Shown here one piece after another: positions 8,908 to 16,855 of a stretch of 64,000 nt of DNA. The translations under genes were made by a program, and so were the position numbers. This stretch comes from Azoarcus sp. L1K30 (GTDB lineage Bacteria; Pseudomonadota; Gammaproteobacteria; Burkholderiales; Rhodocyclaceae). The stretch covers positions 1,225,987 through 1,289,986 of the forward strand of contig NZ_JAGRRD010000001.1 of the NCBI RefSeq assembly GCF_018122735.1, written 5' to 3'. Below the pieces are notes generated by a model. That model worked only from the letters and a program-made list of their open reading frames with translations, was not told where the DNA came from and ran no database searches. Numbering within the stretch: position 1 is the first letter of the stretch; each line of letters starts with the position of its first letter.

Positions 8908-9564
8908 ATGAGCACCGCCGGGCGGCGCCAATTCATCGGCCAGTGCGTGGGTCTGCTGGGCTCGGGCGGCATCATGGCAGCGCTGCTGGCAACCGCCACA
9001 CGACTGGCCGAGGCCCTGCCGGCTTGGGCACTGCGCCCGCCCGGCGCGCTACCCGAGGACGACTTCAGCGCGGCCTGCCTGCGCTGCGGACTGTGCGTAC
9101 GCGCCTGTCCATTCGACATCCTGCATCTCGCCCACATCGACGACGGGGTCACGCTGGGAACACCCTATTTCGTCGCCCGCCAGCGCGCCTGCGAGATGTG
9201 CGTCGACATTCCCTGCGCCGTGTCCTGTCCAACGGATGCACTTACCGTGCCGAAGGCCGGCATCGGCGCCGCGCGCATGGGCTTGGCGCGAATGACCGGT
9301 CCGGACACCTGCTACAGCATCAACGGCACCGCCCAGTGCGGCGCCTGCTATCTGGCCTGCCCGATCAAGGACGCCGCGATCACCATGGCGCCACGCCGGG
9401 CAGGCGCCCGGCTGTATTTCGAGCCCACGGTCAATGCGGCACACTGCACCGGTTGCGGCAAATGCGAACAGGCCTGCGTAACCCGGGAAGCCTCGATCAA
9501 GGTGTTGCCGATCGGCCTGGCTCGCCACGACCGCCACGGGGTGTCGCGGCGGGGGGCCGGCTGA
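8908..9564 (+). CDS. napG: Ferredoxin-type protein NapG (quinol oxidation for nitrate reductase)
   Basis: The 218-residue protein starts with a twin-arginine signal (RRQFIG followed by a hydrophobic stretch to about residue 35). It then has four cysteine clusters for [4Fe-4S] centres, including CLRCGLCVRACP, CEMCVDIPCAVSCP and CTGCGKCEQACV. NapG works with NapH to pass electrons from quinol toward periplasmic nitrate reductase. The gene overlaps napH (ATGA). No napA, napB, napC, napD or napF lies near it, so the pair may serve another acceptor or a distant nap locus. Confidence 0.88.
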   Translation: MSTAGRRQFIGQCVGLLGSGGIMAALLATATRLAEALPAWALRPPGALPEDDFSAACLRCGLCVRACPFDILHLAHIDDGVTLGTPYFVARQRACEMCVDIPCAVSCPTDALTVPKAGIGAARMGLARMTGPDTCYSINGTAQCGACYLACPIKDAAITMAPRRAGARLYFEPTVNAAHCTGCGKCEQACVTREASIKVLPIGLARHDRHGVSRRGAG

Positions 9565-10475
9565 TGCCGCGCCGCGGCTGGCTCGTTCGCCACCGCTGGC
9601 TGCTGCTGCGCCGACTGGCCCAACTGGGACTGCTGGCCGCTTTCCTCGCCGGTCCATGGTTCGGGGTGTGGATACTCAGCGGCGATCTGGCGTCCAGCGT
9701 GCTGTTCGACACGCTGCCCCTCACCGACCCGCTCGTGCTGCTGCAGGCGCTGGTCGCTGGCCACGGGGCGCAATGGGCAGCCCTGTCGGGGGGCGCGCTG
9801 GTGCTGCTGGCCTACACCGTCCTGGGCGGGCGCAGCTACTGCGCCTGGGTATGCCCGCTAAGTCTGGTCACCGATCTGGCGGCCGGCCTGCGCCGATGGA
9901 TCGGCCTCGGCCGAGGCTGGCAGATACGGCGCCAGACCCGCCGCCTCGTGCTGGCCGCGGTACTTGTCGCCTCGGCGGCGTCGGGTACGCTGGTGTGGGA
10001 GTGGATCAACCCGATCACCATGCTGCAACGGGGGATCCTGTTTGGCATGGGTGCTGGTTGGGCGCTGATCCTGGCGGTGTTCGTGTTCGATCTGGCGGTG
10101 AGCGCACACGGCTGGTGTGGCCACCTGTGTCCGGTCGGCGCCTTCTACGGCCTTGTCGGACGCGTTGCCCGGGTCCGCGTCAATGCCGCCGCACGCACGC
10201 ACTGCACCGATTGCGGCGACTGCTTCCGCATCTGCCCGGAGCCGCAGGTGATCGCCCCGGCCCTCAAGCCGGCCAGCCCGGATGCATCGCCGGTGATCCT
10301 CGACGGAGACTGCCTCAATTGCGGCCGTTGCCTCGATGTGTGCGAGGAGGATGTGTTTACGTTCGGCACCCGCCACGCCACCGTGCCGCTACGCGGCCCC
10401 GGCAACGATCACCACGCACGAGACACCCTGCGCAGCCCAGTGCTCGACCAGGGGCCGCCAGACCACGATCGATGA
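9564..10475 (+). CDS. napH: Membrane ferredoxin NapH
   Basis: The 303-residue protein has about four transmembrane helices, two CxxxCP-type motifs on membrane loops (YCAWVCPLSL and GWCGHLCPVGAF) and two C-terminal [4Fe-4S] cysteine clusters (CTDCGDCFRICPEP and CLNCGRCLDVCE). This is the NapH/NosR-like architecture that oxidises menaquinol or ubiquinol. It begins at the ATG sharing bases with the napG stop; a longer upstream open frame is an overlap shadow. Together with NapG it would form an inner-membrane quinol dehydrogenase. Confidence 0.88.
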   Translation: MPRRGWLVRHRWLLLRRLAQLGLLAAFLAGPWFGVWILSGDLASSVLFDTLPLTDPLVLLQALVAGHGAQWAALSGGALVLLAYTVLGGRSYCAWVCPLSLVTDLAAGLRRWIGLGRGWQIRRQTRRLVLAAVLVASAASGTLVWEWINPITMLQRGILFGMGAGWALILAVFVFDLAVSAHGWCGHLCPVGAFYGLVGRVARVRVNAAARTHCTDCGDCFRICPEPQVIAPALKPASPDASPVILDGDCLNCGRCLDVCEEDVFTFGTRHATVPLRGPGNDHHARDTLRSPVLDQGPPDHDR

Positions 10476-10664
10476 CTGCGCGGACACCGGTAGTCGAGGA
10501 GCACTGAGCACGGAGCCAATCCCAGCATCACCCGGCAGCGGGTAGCCCGGGTCGAGCCGCTCCTGCGCACGAACCAACTCGCGAAAGCGCGCCACCTTGG
10601 CCCGCCCCCCATGCGCTATATCGCTACCAAGATCATCGACGCCAAACCGAAAAAATGCCCCCAA
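10476..10664 (-). pseudogene. Possible N-terminal remnant of a metallophosphoesterase / 5'-nucleotidase
   Basis: The minus strand carries an open frame starting at 10664 that reads FFRFGVDDLGSDIAHGGRAK, then a VARFRELVRAQ segment and PGDAGIGSVLS. This resembles the N-terminal region of 5'-nucleotidase family proteins (a GGxAK...R segment followed by a GD box). The similarity ends before napH, and no downstream domain follows. The assignment is from recall of the family pattern and is weak. Confidence 0.3.
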
Positions 10665-11017
10665 GCCGCCGTGTCTTCACCAGTTCGTCCTTTCATGTCG
10701 TCAGGGTAAAGGTTGAAAACAAGTTGTATGAGAAGTCCGCACGACGTAGCATCCTCAGCGCGGACGTAAAAATGCATATGTATTTGAATGTGAAACCGCA
10801 GTTATGACGATATGGAGAAGCCGGGACAGAAGAAAGTCCGGGCTGTCGAATCCTGGCACATCGCGTGGCCGGCTGGGTGCTTGGCTGACCGAGGCGCCAG
10901 CGGTTTCCACGAAGTTTGTGAAACCTGAGGTTGCTTTCAGGGGTGAAAAGCGTTTTTCATGGCTCTCTCGACTGACATTCTGTTCATGCTGAAGGGGTAG
11001 TCCTGGTAGCCCTGAGA
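10665..11017. other. Gene-free A/T-richer stretch
   Basis: This marks the left boundary of an accessory patch. Base composition becomes more A/T-rich from about 10690. A short plus-strand frame at 10804-10992 has no recognisable features. No terminal inverted repeat or target-site duplication could be seen by eye. Confidence 0.5.
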
Positions 11018-11350
11018 ATGAAGCAGTACTGTAGCAATCGTCGCTGTCCTGCCATGGAATACCGTATCAACGAGGAGCTCATGACGAAAGGGATATGGAT
11101 TCAAGATTCTGCTCGTGCGACATCAGTGAAAGGTGCGCGTATCGAAGTTTCGAACCACAAGAGGGTCAATTCCTCACATGCTGATCGGACAATACCGGCA
11201 AACAATCAGGGCATCGTGTCGCTCGATACAATCAAGCCCGGCACATACAACCTTCGGGTTATTGCCCAATGGCATGAACCGCTATCGCTCATCAAGGTGG
11301 AGATCACCAAGGATGCAATACAGTTTTCCGAAACTCGCATGGAGCCGTAA
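11018..11350 (+). CDS. Hypothetical protein with possible beta-sandwich domain
   Basis: A 110-residue open frame of unknown function. The C-terminal half (NNQGIVSLDTIKPGTYNLRV followed by IKVEITKDAIQF) has the alternating pattern of a carboxypeptidase-regulatory or CnaB-like beta-sandwich. The start is uncertain; an ATG at 11054 is an alternative, and neither has a clear ribosome site. It ends 21 bases before the Tlde1-like frame, which lacks an ATG, so the two could be one gene broken by a frameshift. Confidence 0.5.
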   Translation: MKQYCSNRRCPAMEYRINEELMTKGIWIQDSARATSVKGARIEVSNHKRVNSSHADRTIPANNQGIVSLDTIKPGTYNLRVIAQWHEPLSLIKVEITKDAIQFSETRMEP

Positions 11351-11371
11351 CAGCACAGCCCAAACGCCTTG

Positions 11372-11863
11372 GTGAGCGCATCGCGCAGTTTGCCTATCAT
11401 ACGGCTTCGAGCGGTTGACCATCTCACATTCGATGGCGAGCAACTATGTTGGCGTAAGGGAGGTCATTCCGAGCAGTGCTGGTCGGCTGTTTCCGGTCGG
11501 GAAGGCTACCAAAGCGGCGCACAGCAGACGGTCAAGGATAAAGGACCACTCCCTGAAGGACGGTGGAGTGTTCGGCAATCCGAATACCAGAAGATGCCGG
11601 ACCGTCGTTTCGTAGAGAAAATTGCTGCAGAACTGGGTAGAACAGCATGGCCAGGAGGTGAAAGCGCTTGGGGCAGGCATCGAGTTTGGCTGCATCCGGA
11701 GCCAGGGACAATAACGTATGGGCGAAGTGGCTTCTCGATTCACGGCGGCGACACCCCAGGCTCAGCAGGGTGTATCGACCTTATCGGTAGCGTAGCAGAG
11801 TTTGCCCAACGCTTCGAAAGCCACGGCGAAGATCTATTGCTCGACGTGCAGTATGGTGACTGA
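11372..11863 (+). CDS. Tlde1-like DUF2778 protein (L,D-transpeptidase-fold toxin candidate)
   Basis: The frame carries the DUF2778 signature: LTFDGEQLCW near the start, GPLPEGRWSV in the middle, and a catalytic-like SIHGGDTPGSAGCIDL with His and Cys spaced as in YkuD-type enzymes. Tlde1 proteins are type VI secretion effectors that attack peptidoglycan tetrapeptides. No ATG precedes the domain; the start is GTG 11372 or TTG 11369, or the protein is the C-terminal part of a fusion with the upstream frame. The small membrane protein gene that overlaps its end is placed like an immunity gene. No secretion genes are seen nearby. Confidence 0.6.
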   Translation: MSASRSLPIIRLRAVDHLTFDGEQLCWRKGGHSEQCWSAVSGREGYQSGAQQTVKDKGPLPEGRWSVRQSEYQKMPDRRFVEKIAAELGRTAWPGGESAWGRHRVWLHPEPGTITYGRSGFSIHGGDTPGSAGCIDLIGSVAEFAQRFESHGEDLLLDVQYGD

Positions 11864-12158
11864 ATTGACCATGCTTCGTGCATTGAATGTCATTTTACTG
11901 TCGCTATTGGTATGCAGCCTCGCGTTGTCCGGCTACACCCTGGTTGACTATCTTGTAGCTCATGACCAGTTCCGATTTGGCACCGAAGTTGCGGGATGGC
12001 GATACCATACCAAGTGGCATTATGTTGGGTTGGCTGTGGGCGAAGGGCTCGTTGCGCTATTAGGGATCGTCGGTGGGTACTTCATAGCTTCGCTAAGAGC
12101 GCGGGTCGTGTTGTTGCTTGGCGTCCTCGGAGCGCTCGTTGTTATTCATGCGGTGTAA
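11853..12158 (+). CDS. Small inner-membrane protein, possible immunity protein
   Basis: About 101 residues with two or three hydrophobic helices (MLRALNVILLSLLVCSLALS, a middle VGLAVGEGLVALLGIVGGYF, and VVLLLGVLGALVVIHAV). It overlaps the Tlde1-like gene by 11 bases; an alternative start is ATG 11871. Position and size fit an immunity protein, but Tlde1 immunity proteins known to me are periplasmic, so this remains a guess from context. Confidence 0.5.
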   Translation: MVTELTMLRALNVILLSLLVCSLALSGYTLVDYLVAHDQFRFGTEVAGWRYHTKWHYVGLAVGEGLVALLGIVGGYFIASLRARVVLLLGVLGALVVIHAV

Positions 12159-12385
12159 TTCAAGGTGAATATTGTTCTTGTCTAGACCAGAGAATTGTTC
12201 TGAGGTGGGCTTATTCCGGGCCTGGTAAGCGAAACCAGCCCGGCAACCAAGGGCAATTTCGGGTTAGGCGATGCACGCGTCGGCATGGAGATTGTGACGG
12301 CTCTCAGGAGATGGGTGCAGTCAGGAGGATCCGACCGAACGCAGAAGGCGCGCGAGCCGAGTCAGAACGATTGTTCAGGTGAATC

Positions 12386-13117
12386 ATGGTTTACCCCTTT
12401 TTTTCGCAGCGCTTCGCGCTTTTGCTGCTTCTGCTTCTGCTCCTGCTCGGAGGCGCATTTTTCCACTTCGGAAGGTCCCTTTGGGTTCCCATGTACTACA
12501 GGTTGGTCGGCCACCGTTCCGTGGACGGGGTCATTGCGAAGTACGGTCCTGGGGCGGAAGCTCGACTTCAGGATGCATTTCGGGCGGTCGACGTTGACTA
12601 TCCTCCTGCGTCCTTGGCCTTCCTGGCGTTCAAAGAAGAGAAGCGGCTCGAGGTATGGGCATCAAGGCAGCGCCAGTGGGTGCTTGTCTCCACATACCTC
12701 ATCAAGGGAATCAGCGGGAAGGCTGGACCGAAGCTGCGGGAAGGCGACAGGCAGGTTCCTGAAGGGATCTACAAGCTGGAGGGATTGAATCCGAACAGCA
12801 GCTTTCACCTGTCCATGAAGATCAACTATCCGAACGCCTTCGACCTGAAGCACGCAACGTTGGACGGCCGCACGACGCCAGGTGGCAACATCTTCATACA
12901 TGGCGGGGCATTGTCGGTCGGCTGCCTTGCCATGGGTGACGACGCCATAGAAGAACTGTTTGTGCTGACCCATCGGGTTGGAGTTAGCAGTGTAAAGGTG
13001 GTCATCGCGCCTAGTGATCTGCGACGCGGGGCCTCGCCATCGCTATCAGGGCCAGGCTGGCTACCCGAACTGTATGGGCACATACGAACCGAACTTTCCG
13101 AGTTCAAGCCCCACTGA
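12386..13117 (+). CDS. Membrane-anchored L,D-transpeptidase family protein (YafK/YkuD type)
   Basis: The 243-residue protein has an N-terminal membrane anchor (ten consecutive leucines at about residues 12-22) and a YkuD-like catalytic domain. The active-site motif is NIFIHGGALSVGCLAMGDD, with the nucleophilic cysteine in SVGC. The LREGDRQVPEGIYKLEGLNP region matches the YafK/DpaA group, which cleaves or forms L,D bonds in peptidoglycan or links Braun lipoprotein. It lies 228 bases after the membrane protein gene, in the same A/T-richer patch. Two proteins with related HGG...GC active sites in one patch suggests a cell-wall-active module. Confidence 0.75.
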   Translation: MVYPFFSQRFALLLLLLLLLLGGAFFHFGRSLWVPMYYRLVGHRSVDGVIAKYGPGAEARLQDAFRAVDVDYPPASLAFLAFKEEKRLEVWASRQRQWVLVSTYLIKGISGKAGPKLREGDRQVPEGIYKLEGLNPNSSFHLSMKINYPNAFDLKHATLDGRTTPGGNIFIHGGALSVGCLAMGDDAIEELFVLTHRVGVSSVKVVIAPSDLRRGASPSLSGPGWLPELYGHIRTELSEFKPH

Positions 13118-13433
13118 GCTCCGCTCCATTGCTCGGCAACGATCACGATGCGGTCGACCAGCGCGCCGATGGAGGCCAGTTCGGCTAATTGGACTTGCAG
13201 CTCATCAGTCATGCGACATCCATGCCGATGAGGTGGCTGGAATGGAGGTCGCCGCACATGGTCTCGGTAGGCTCAAAGCGCAGGGAATGGACCGCTCGGT
13301 CTTGCTGTCATTCTCCGGGGCAGAGAACTTCTGTGCCCGAGCCGTCCGCCTTCTAAACAACGAGCCTGCCACCGTGCTGTGGAGCGAGACCCCGCGCGCG
13401 GGGTCGCACGGACTTCAGGCGAGCCCCAGGATG
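13118..13433. other. Intergenic stretch with a possible gene fragment on the minus strand
   Basis: On the minus strand a start at 13212 opens MTDELQVQLAELASIGALVD and continues about twenty residues in a protein-like pattern before running into the L,D-transpeptidase gene antisense. It may be the truncated start of an unidentified gene. Nothing else was recognised here. Confidence 0.3.
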
Positions 13434-13934
13434 TCAGCGATCGGTCGAATTGCTGGCGCTGAACGGCCAGTCGTCAAGGACGTGGGCCGGGTGCTTGTCG
13501 ATGATGTCGGTATGCTCGACCAGTTCGAAGGCATTGAGCTGCAGATTGATGTGCCACCAGAGGAAGGACGAGATGCAATCGGTCATGTTGCATTGGGTCA
13601 GGTCGACGGCCTGGGTGCTGCCGGTGCCGATCAGATCGATCACACGTCCGCAATGACGCGGCTTCCAGAGCGGATGGCCCTCCAGCGCGGAAACATGTTC
13701 GGCGAGTGTCATCAAGGTGCCGACTGGCAGGTTAAAGGCGACCCAGGTCGCCTTGTCCTCAATGCAGGTGTCGGCCAATGTCTGGCACTCGTTTTCGCGA
13801 TAGTCGCAGGTGCGTAGGGTGTAGCTTTGGCTGTTCCAGTTGCCGTCGCGATAGAGCAGCACGGTTCCGCTGGGCAAGGCGGGCGGAGCGCTCGAAGGCG
13901 CCGGAAGCGCGCCGTCCTGATTCGAATCCATCAT
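13434..13934 (-). CDS. Hypothetical cysteine-rich protein, beta/gamma-crystallin-like
   Basis: The 166-residue protein starts at ATG 13934, where GAAGGAAC is correctly placed; a longer frame upstream would run through the promoter. The segment GTVLLYRDGNWNSQSYTLRT followed by regularly spaced cysteines and aromatic residues resembles beta/gamma-crystallin-like folds. No signal peptide is evident from this start. Its promoter region is nearly identical to that of the COG4315 gene at 16367, which places both under the ECF sigma factor encoded between them. Function unknown. Confidence 0.6.
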   Translation of the reverse strand: MMDSNQDGALPAPSSAPPALPSGTVLLYRDGNWNSQSYTLRTCDYRENECQTLADTCIEDKATWVAFNLPVGTLMTLAEHVSALEGHPLWKPRHCGRVIDLIGTGSTQAVDLTQCNMTDCISSFLWWHINLQLNAFELVEHTDIIDKHPAHVLDDWPFSASNSTDR

Positions 13935-14026
13935 TTTCGATGTTCCTTCAAGTGAGACCCAAGCTTGAGAAAATGGGCCGGCGCATGGAGGCGTGAAGTT
14001 CCACCCAAGTAGCCGTTCCATACACT

Positions 14027-14054
14027 GAACGGCAAAACACGCGATCTGGATGCA
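14027..14054 (-). promoter_or_regulatory. ECF-type promoter, copy 1
   Basis: On the minus strand the sequence reads TGCATCC (14054-14048), a 16-base spacer, then CGTTCAGTGT beginning at 14031. This exactly matches the layout upstream of the gene at 16367. The similarity extends through TGGAAC and GAACTTCA into the leader. A CGT-containing -10 and a conserved -35 are typical of ECF sigma promoters. Confidence 0.65.
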
Positions 14055-14456
14055 GCGAACGCGACAGAATTTTCCGGGCGCGGCGACGGCGCCCGAAAGG
14101 CTGCGAAGCGGGCTTGGCCTATTGGGTCTTTAATCCGGCCTTCGAGCTGAGTGGGCCGGCGAATCAGGACGGCCTTCCGATCACGGGATTGCTGTGCCTG
14201 TTTCTGGCAGATGCGGTGCGGGCTCAGGCAAGGAAAGCGACGCAGCATCGCCTGGAAGCGCACTACGGCGGTCGTTGATCTTGCCCTGACGCATGTCGCG
14301 CGACTCGATGGCTCGTGCAAACACCTCGAGCCCTTCGACGCAGGAAGTGAAGAGAAATCAAAACGCCCCGGTGACCGGGGCAACCCGCGGATCGCCTCGC
14401 TTGTTTCCGTCAGAACGACAGGCGCCCGGCGAAGATAAGCGAGGCCAGTCGCCAGG
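14055..14456. other. Region without a recognised gene
   Basis: The 400 bases between the ECF promoter copy 1 and the end of the anti-sigma gene contain no convincing gene. A minus-strand frame reads GLEVFARAIESRDMRQGKIN and then stops; it may be a remnant of a lost gene but was not identified. Confidence 0.4.
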
Positions 14457-15188
14457 TCACTTCCAGATCTTGCCGCAAAGACCGCGGTAGACAAATGGCT
14501 GGGTGGGCTGCCCGGGTGGCGGTTGGTCCGATTCGATGGACACTGCCAACTCCAGCGCCGGGAAGAAGGCCTCTTCCGCCGGCTGGGAGAGGCTCATGTG
14601 CAGGATCTCGCCGGGGATTGCAGCAGGTAAGGCCCCCAGGGCTGTCGGCACGCCATCTTTGTCGATACGCCACAAATGCAGATGATGACCCGCCGGTACC
14701 GGCAAAGCGGTGACCACCTTCAGATCGACTATCGTGCCGCGCCGCAGGCTCGAGACGATGAGGCCGGGATTGCCTTGCGGCGTGGCAAGCACGCCCACAT
14801 AGCTTTCAGGCAACTGCATCGCCGTCGGAGACGTCTGCACGTACTGCTGCCAGGCGATCGGCAAGCTCAAGCCGAGCACCAGACCCATGGCCAGTGCGCC
14901 CACCGGGACGGGTGCGAGCCATCGCTGCCACCAGCGCTTGGGCGAGGCCGCTACGTTCAGCTCGAGCGTGTCGGCCAGACGCGTCCACGACCCTGCGGAA
15001 AGTGTCTGCGGTGGCAGGGACAAGGCCAGCGGCAGGGCGCGCTCCGCCCATTGAGATACGATCTGCGCCACGTCGGGGCGCTGCGCCATGACCTTCTCGA
15101 AACGCCGACGCACACGTGCGCTCATGGTCCCCATGACATAGTTGGCGGCCAGGGCTTCGTTCGTCTTCGGATGCATGTACCAATTCAT
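14457..15188 (-). CDS. Anti-sigma factor, RskA/ChrR-like membrane type
   Basis: The 243-residue protein has an N-terminal zinc-finger-like or anti-sigma helix region (NEALAANYVMGTMSARVRRR), one transmembrane helix near residue 105 (VGALAMGLVLGLSLPIAW) and a periplasmic anti-sigma-K factor domain (GHHLHLWRIDKDGVPTALG). Such proteins hold their ECF sigma factor at the membrane. The start at 15188 overlaps the sigma stop (ATGA), as expected for a translationally coupled sigma/anti-sigma pair. The trigger signal cannot be read from sequence. Confidence 0.87.
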   Translation of the reverse strand: MNWYMHPKTNEALAANYVMGTMSARVRRRFEKVMAQRPDVAQIVSQWAERALPLALSLPPQTLSAGSWTRLADTLELNVAASPKRWWQRWLAPVPVGALAMGLVLGLSLPIAWQQYVQTSPTAMQLPESYVGVLATPQGNPGLIVSSLRRGTIVDLKVVTALPVPAGHHLHLWRIDKDGVPTALGALPAAIPGEILHMSLSQPAEEAFFPALELAVSIESDQPPPGQPTQPFVYRGLCGKIWK

Positions 15189-15754
15189 GCCTGCCCCTCC
15201 ATGCACAGCTTGAGGCCATTGAGGCTGCGCCTGATCCAGGCCTTGACCGTACCCAGCGGACGCTGCAGGCGGGCCGAAATCTCGATATGGGTCAAGCCTT
15301 CGAAGTAGCCCAGCAATACCGCCTGACGTGGCCACTCATCGAGTGCGCGCAGGCAGCGCTGCATGACATGGTCGCCCTCGATCTCCAGCAACTGGGTCAG
15401 CGGCGAAGCCGACTCGTCTTCGACATCATGCTGATGCTCTTCGCCCGCTTCGTCCTTCCAGCTCAAGGGGGTGGTGGGCTGCAGCTTGCGCACTGCGTCG
15501 ATGGCCCGGTGGCGGGTCACCACGCAGAGCCAGGACAGCGTCAGTGCTTGCCCGGCCATTCGCCCCTCGCTTTGCTTCCACAGGGTGACCAGCACTTCCT
15601 GTACGACGTCTTCGGCCAGCGCCCGGTCTTGTGTGACGCGCATGGCAATGGCCAGCAGACGGCTGCCTACCAGGTCATGAAGTGCACGAAAGGCGGATTG
15701 GTCTCCGAGCGCAATGCGGGCCAGCAAGTCGGCGGTCGTGTTCGCGATATCCAT
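15185..15754 (-). CDS. ECF RNA polymerase sigma factor
   Basis: The 189-residue protein has sigma region 2 (DRALAEDVVQEVLVTLWKQ, about residues 45-65) and region 4 (GYFEGLTHIEISARLQRPLG then TVKAWIRRSL, about 150-180). The start at 15754 (MDIANTTADLL) gives the normal ECF length; an upstream in-frame ATG would add 27 unlikely residues. It is coupled to the anti-sigma gene. The two matching promoters at 14027 and 16428 are its likely targets because they flank this pair; this is inference. Confidence 0.9.
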   Translation of the reverse strand: MDIANTTADLLARIALGDQSAFRALHDLVGSRLLAIAMRVTQDRALAEDVVQEVLVTLWKQSEGRMAGQALTLSWLCVVTRHRAIDAVRKLQPTTPLSWKDEAGEEHQHDVEDESASPLTQLLEIEGDHVMQRCLRALDEWPRQAVLLGYFEGLTHIEISARLQRPLGTVKAWIRRSLNGLKLCMEGQA

Positions 15755-15962
15755 CGTAACTATCACATCACTCGGGTCATGAAAATGCACACTGGATGTG
15801 CGGCGAGCTGGCCAGCGACTTTCCGGGCCCCGCACTGTTCATCTGCAGACGTATCTTACGGCAGTAGAGGCAAAGGGGAACCGCGCGCGGAAGGACTCGC
15901 GCGCAGGATTCCCGATCCGGCACGCGAGTCCTTTGATGGTGGGACAGTGATGTGCGGAGGCC

Positions 15963-16367
15963 TCAGTAATACGAAGACGAAACCGGCGCTGCTGCGGGCG
16001 CGGGTCGGACCAGGTGCCAGACATCGCCGCTGCCATCACCGTTGCGCTCGCCGGGCTTGGCATCGCCTGCGAAGTAGTACAGCGGCTTGCCCTTCCATGC
16101 CCATTGCTTGCGCTCGCCTTGCTCAAAGCGCTTGGCTGCTTCGGAAACGCTGGTGCCGGGCTGAACGTCGCCCGTGTAAGCCGGCCAGGCTTTCAGGCAA
16201 GCACCTTCGCAATGGCTCTTGAAGGCTTCGTCCTTGTCGAAGACGTACAGGCTGCGACCGGCCGGGTCGGTGACGATGCCATCACGAATCACCGGATTGG
16301 CGAGTACAGCGGTGCTCGCGGCCAGGGTCATCAGCGCGCTGAGGAGATGGGTCGATGTGCGTTTCAT
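15963..16367 (-). CDS. Secreted COG4315-type repeat protein
   Basis: The 134-residue protein has a signal peptide (MKRTSTHLLSALMTLAASTA then VLAN-P). The mature part matches the 'secreted repeat of unknown function' family: VTDPAGRSLYVFDKD, CEGACLKAWPAY and WAWKGKPLYYFAGDAKPGE. The start at 16367 sits about 60 bases after an ECF-type promoter. COG4315 proteins are often the targets of ECF sigma factors in redox or envelope stress; the exact role is not known to me. Confidence 0.82.
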   Translation of the reverse strand: MKRTSTHLLSALMTLAASTAVLANPVIRDGIVTDPAGRSLYVFDKDEAFKSHCEGACLKAWPAYTGDVQPGTSVSEAAKRFEQGERKQWAWKGKPLYYFAGDAKPGERNGDGSGDVWHLVRPAPAAAPVSSSYY

Positions 16368-16427
16368 GTTCTTATCCTGTGAATGTGGAGGGTTGAAGTT
16401 CAGGCCAAGAGACCTGTTCCACACACA

Positions 16428-16455
16428 GAACGGAACGCCGTGCGATATGGATGCA
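16428..16455 (-). promoter_or_regulatory. ECF-type promoter, copy 2
   Basis: On the minus strand TGCATCC (16455-16449) is followed by 16 bases and CGTTCTGTGT starting at 16432. Both boxes and the spacer length match copy 1 at 14027-14054, and the following TGGAAC and GAACTTCA leader blocks are also shared. Confidence 0.65.
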
Positions 16456-16751
16456 AGAGGCGCAGAAAAAATTTCTGCATACGAGCGCTGGAATGGGTGG
16501 TCTGGTCCAACCACCATCGACTACTTGCACCCATCGGCCATATCCCACCTGATAAGGCGGAGGCAAACTATCGGGGTCGTCATCCAGATGAAGGTCGTGA
16601 GGAAGGTGGCCTCACCCTCAAGCCAGCCGCGGGGGAATAGCGCGGTCGATCTATTGCGCGTCGCATGTGCAGACCGTTCCGCCCCATCTGTTCATTGGGC
16701 ACAAGAACGATCGAGGCACGCATGCGACACCATTGAATCCGGACAAAAGAG
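16456..16751. other. Region without a recognised gene
   Basis: No coding frame with protein-like composition was seen on either strand between the ECF promoter copy 2 and the terminator of the meta-pathway operon. Confidence 0.5.
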
Positions 16752-16781
16752 CCCCTTCGCGCCCATTCGGACGCAAAGGGG
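16752..16781 (-). terminator. Rho-independent terminator of the meta-cleavage operon
   Basis: On the minus strand a ten-base stem (CCCCTTTGCG paired with CGCGAAGGGG, one mismatch, ten-base loop) is followed by CTCTTTTG. It lies about 75 bases past the stop of the tautomerase gene, the last gene of the minus-strand operon. Confidence 0.65.
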
Positions 16782-16855
16782 TAAGAAACCGACCGACGCT
16801 CGGGTTCGGGAGAGGTCAGTGCCGGCCGGGGAGGGAGAAACGAATTGGGCGCCGA

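Noticed and set aside
12263-12269. GTTAGGC, a possible integron attC core
   Set aside because: No matching RYYYAAC partner or attC-like hairpin was found at 50-140 bases upstream.
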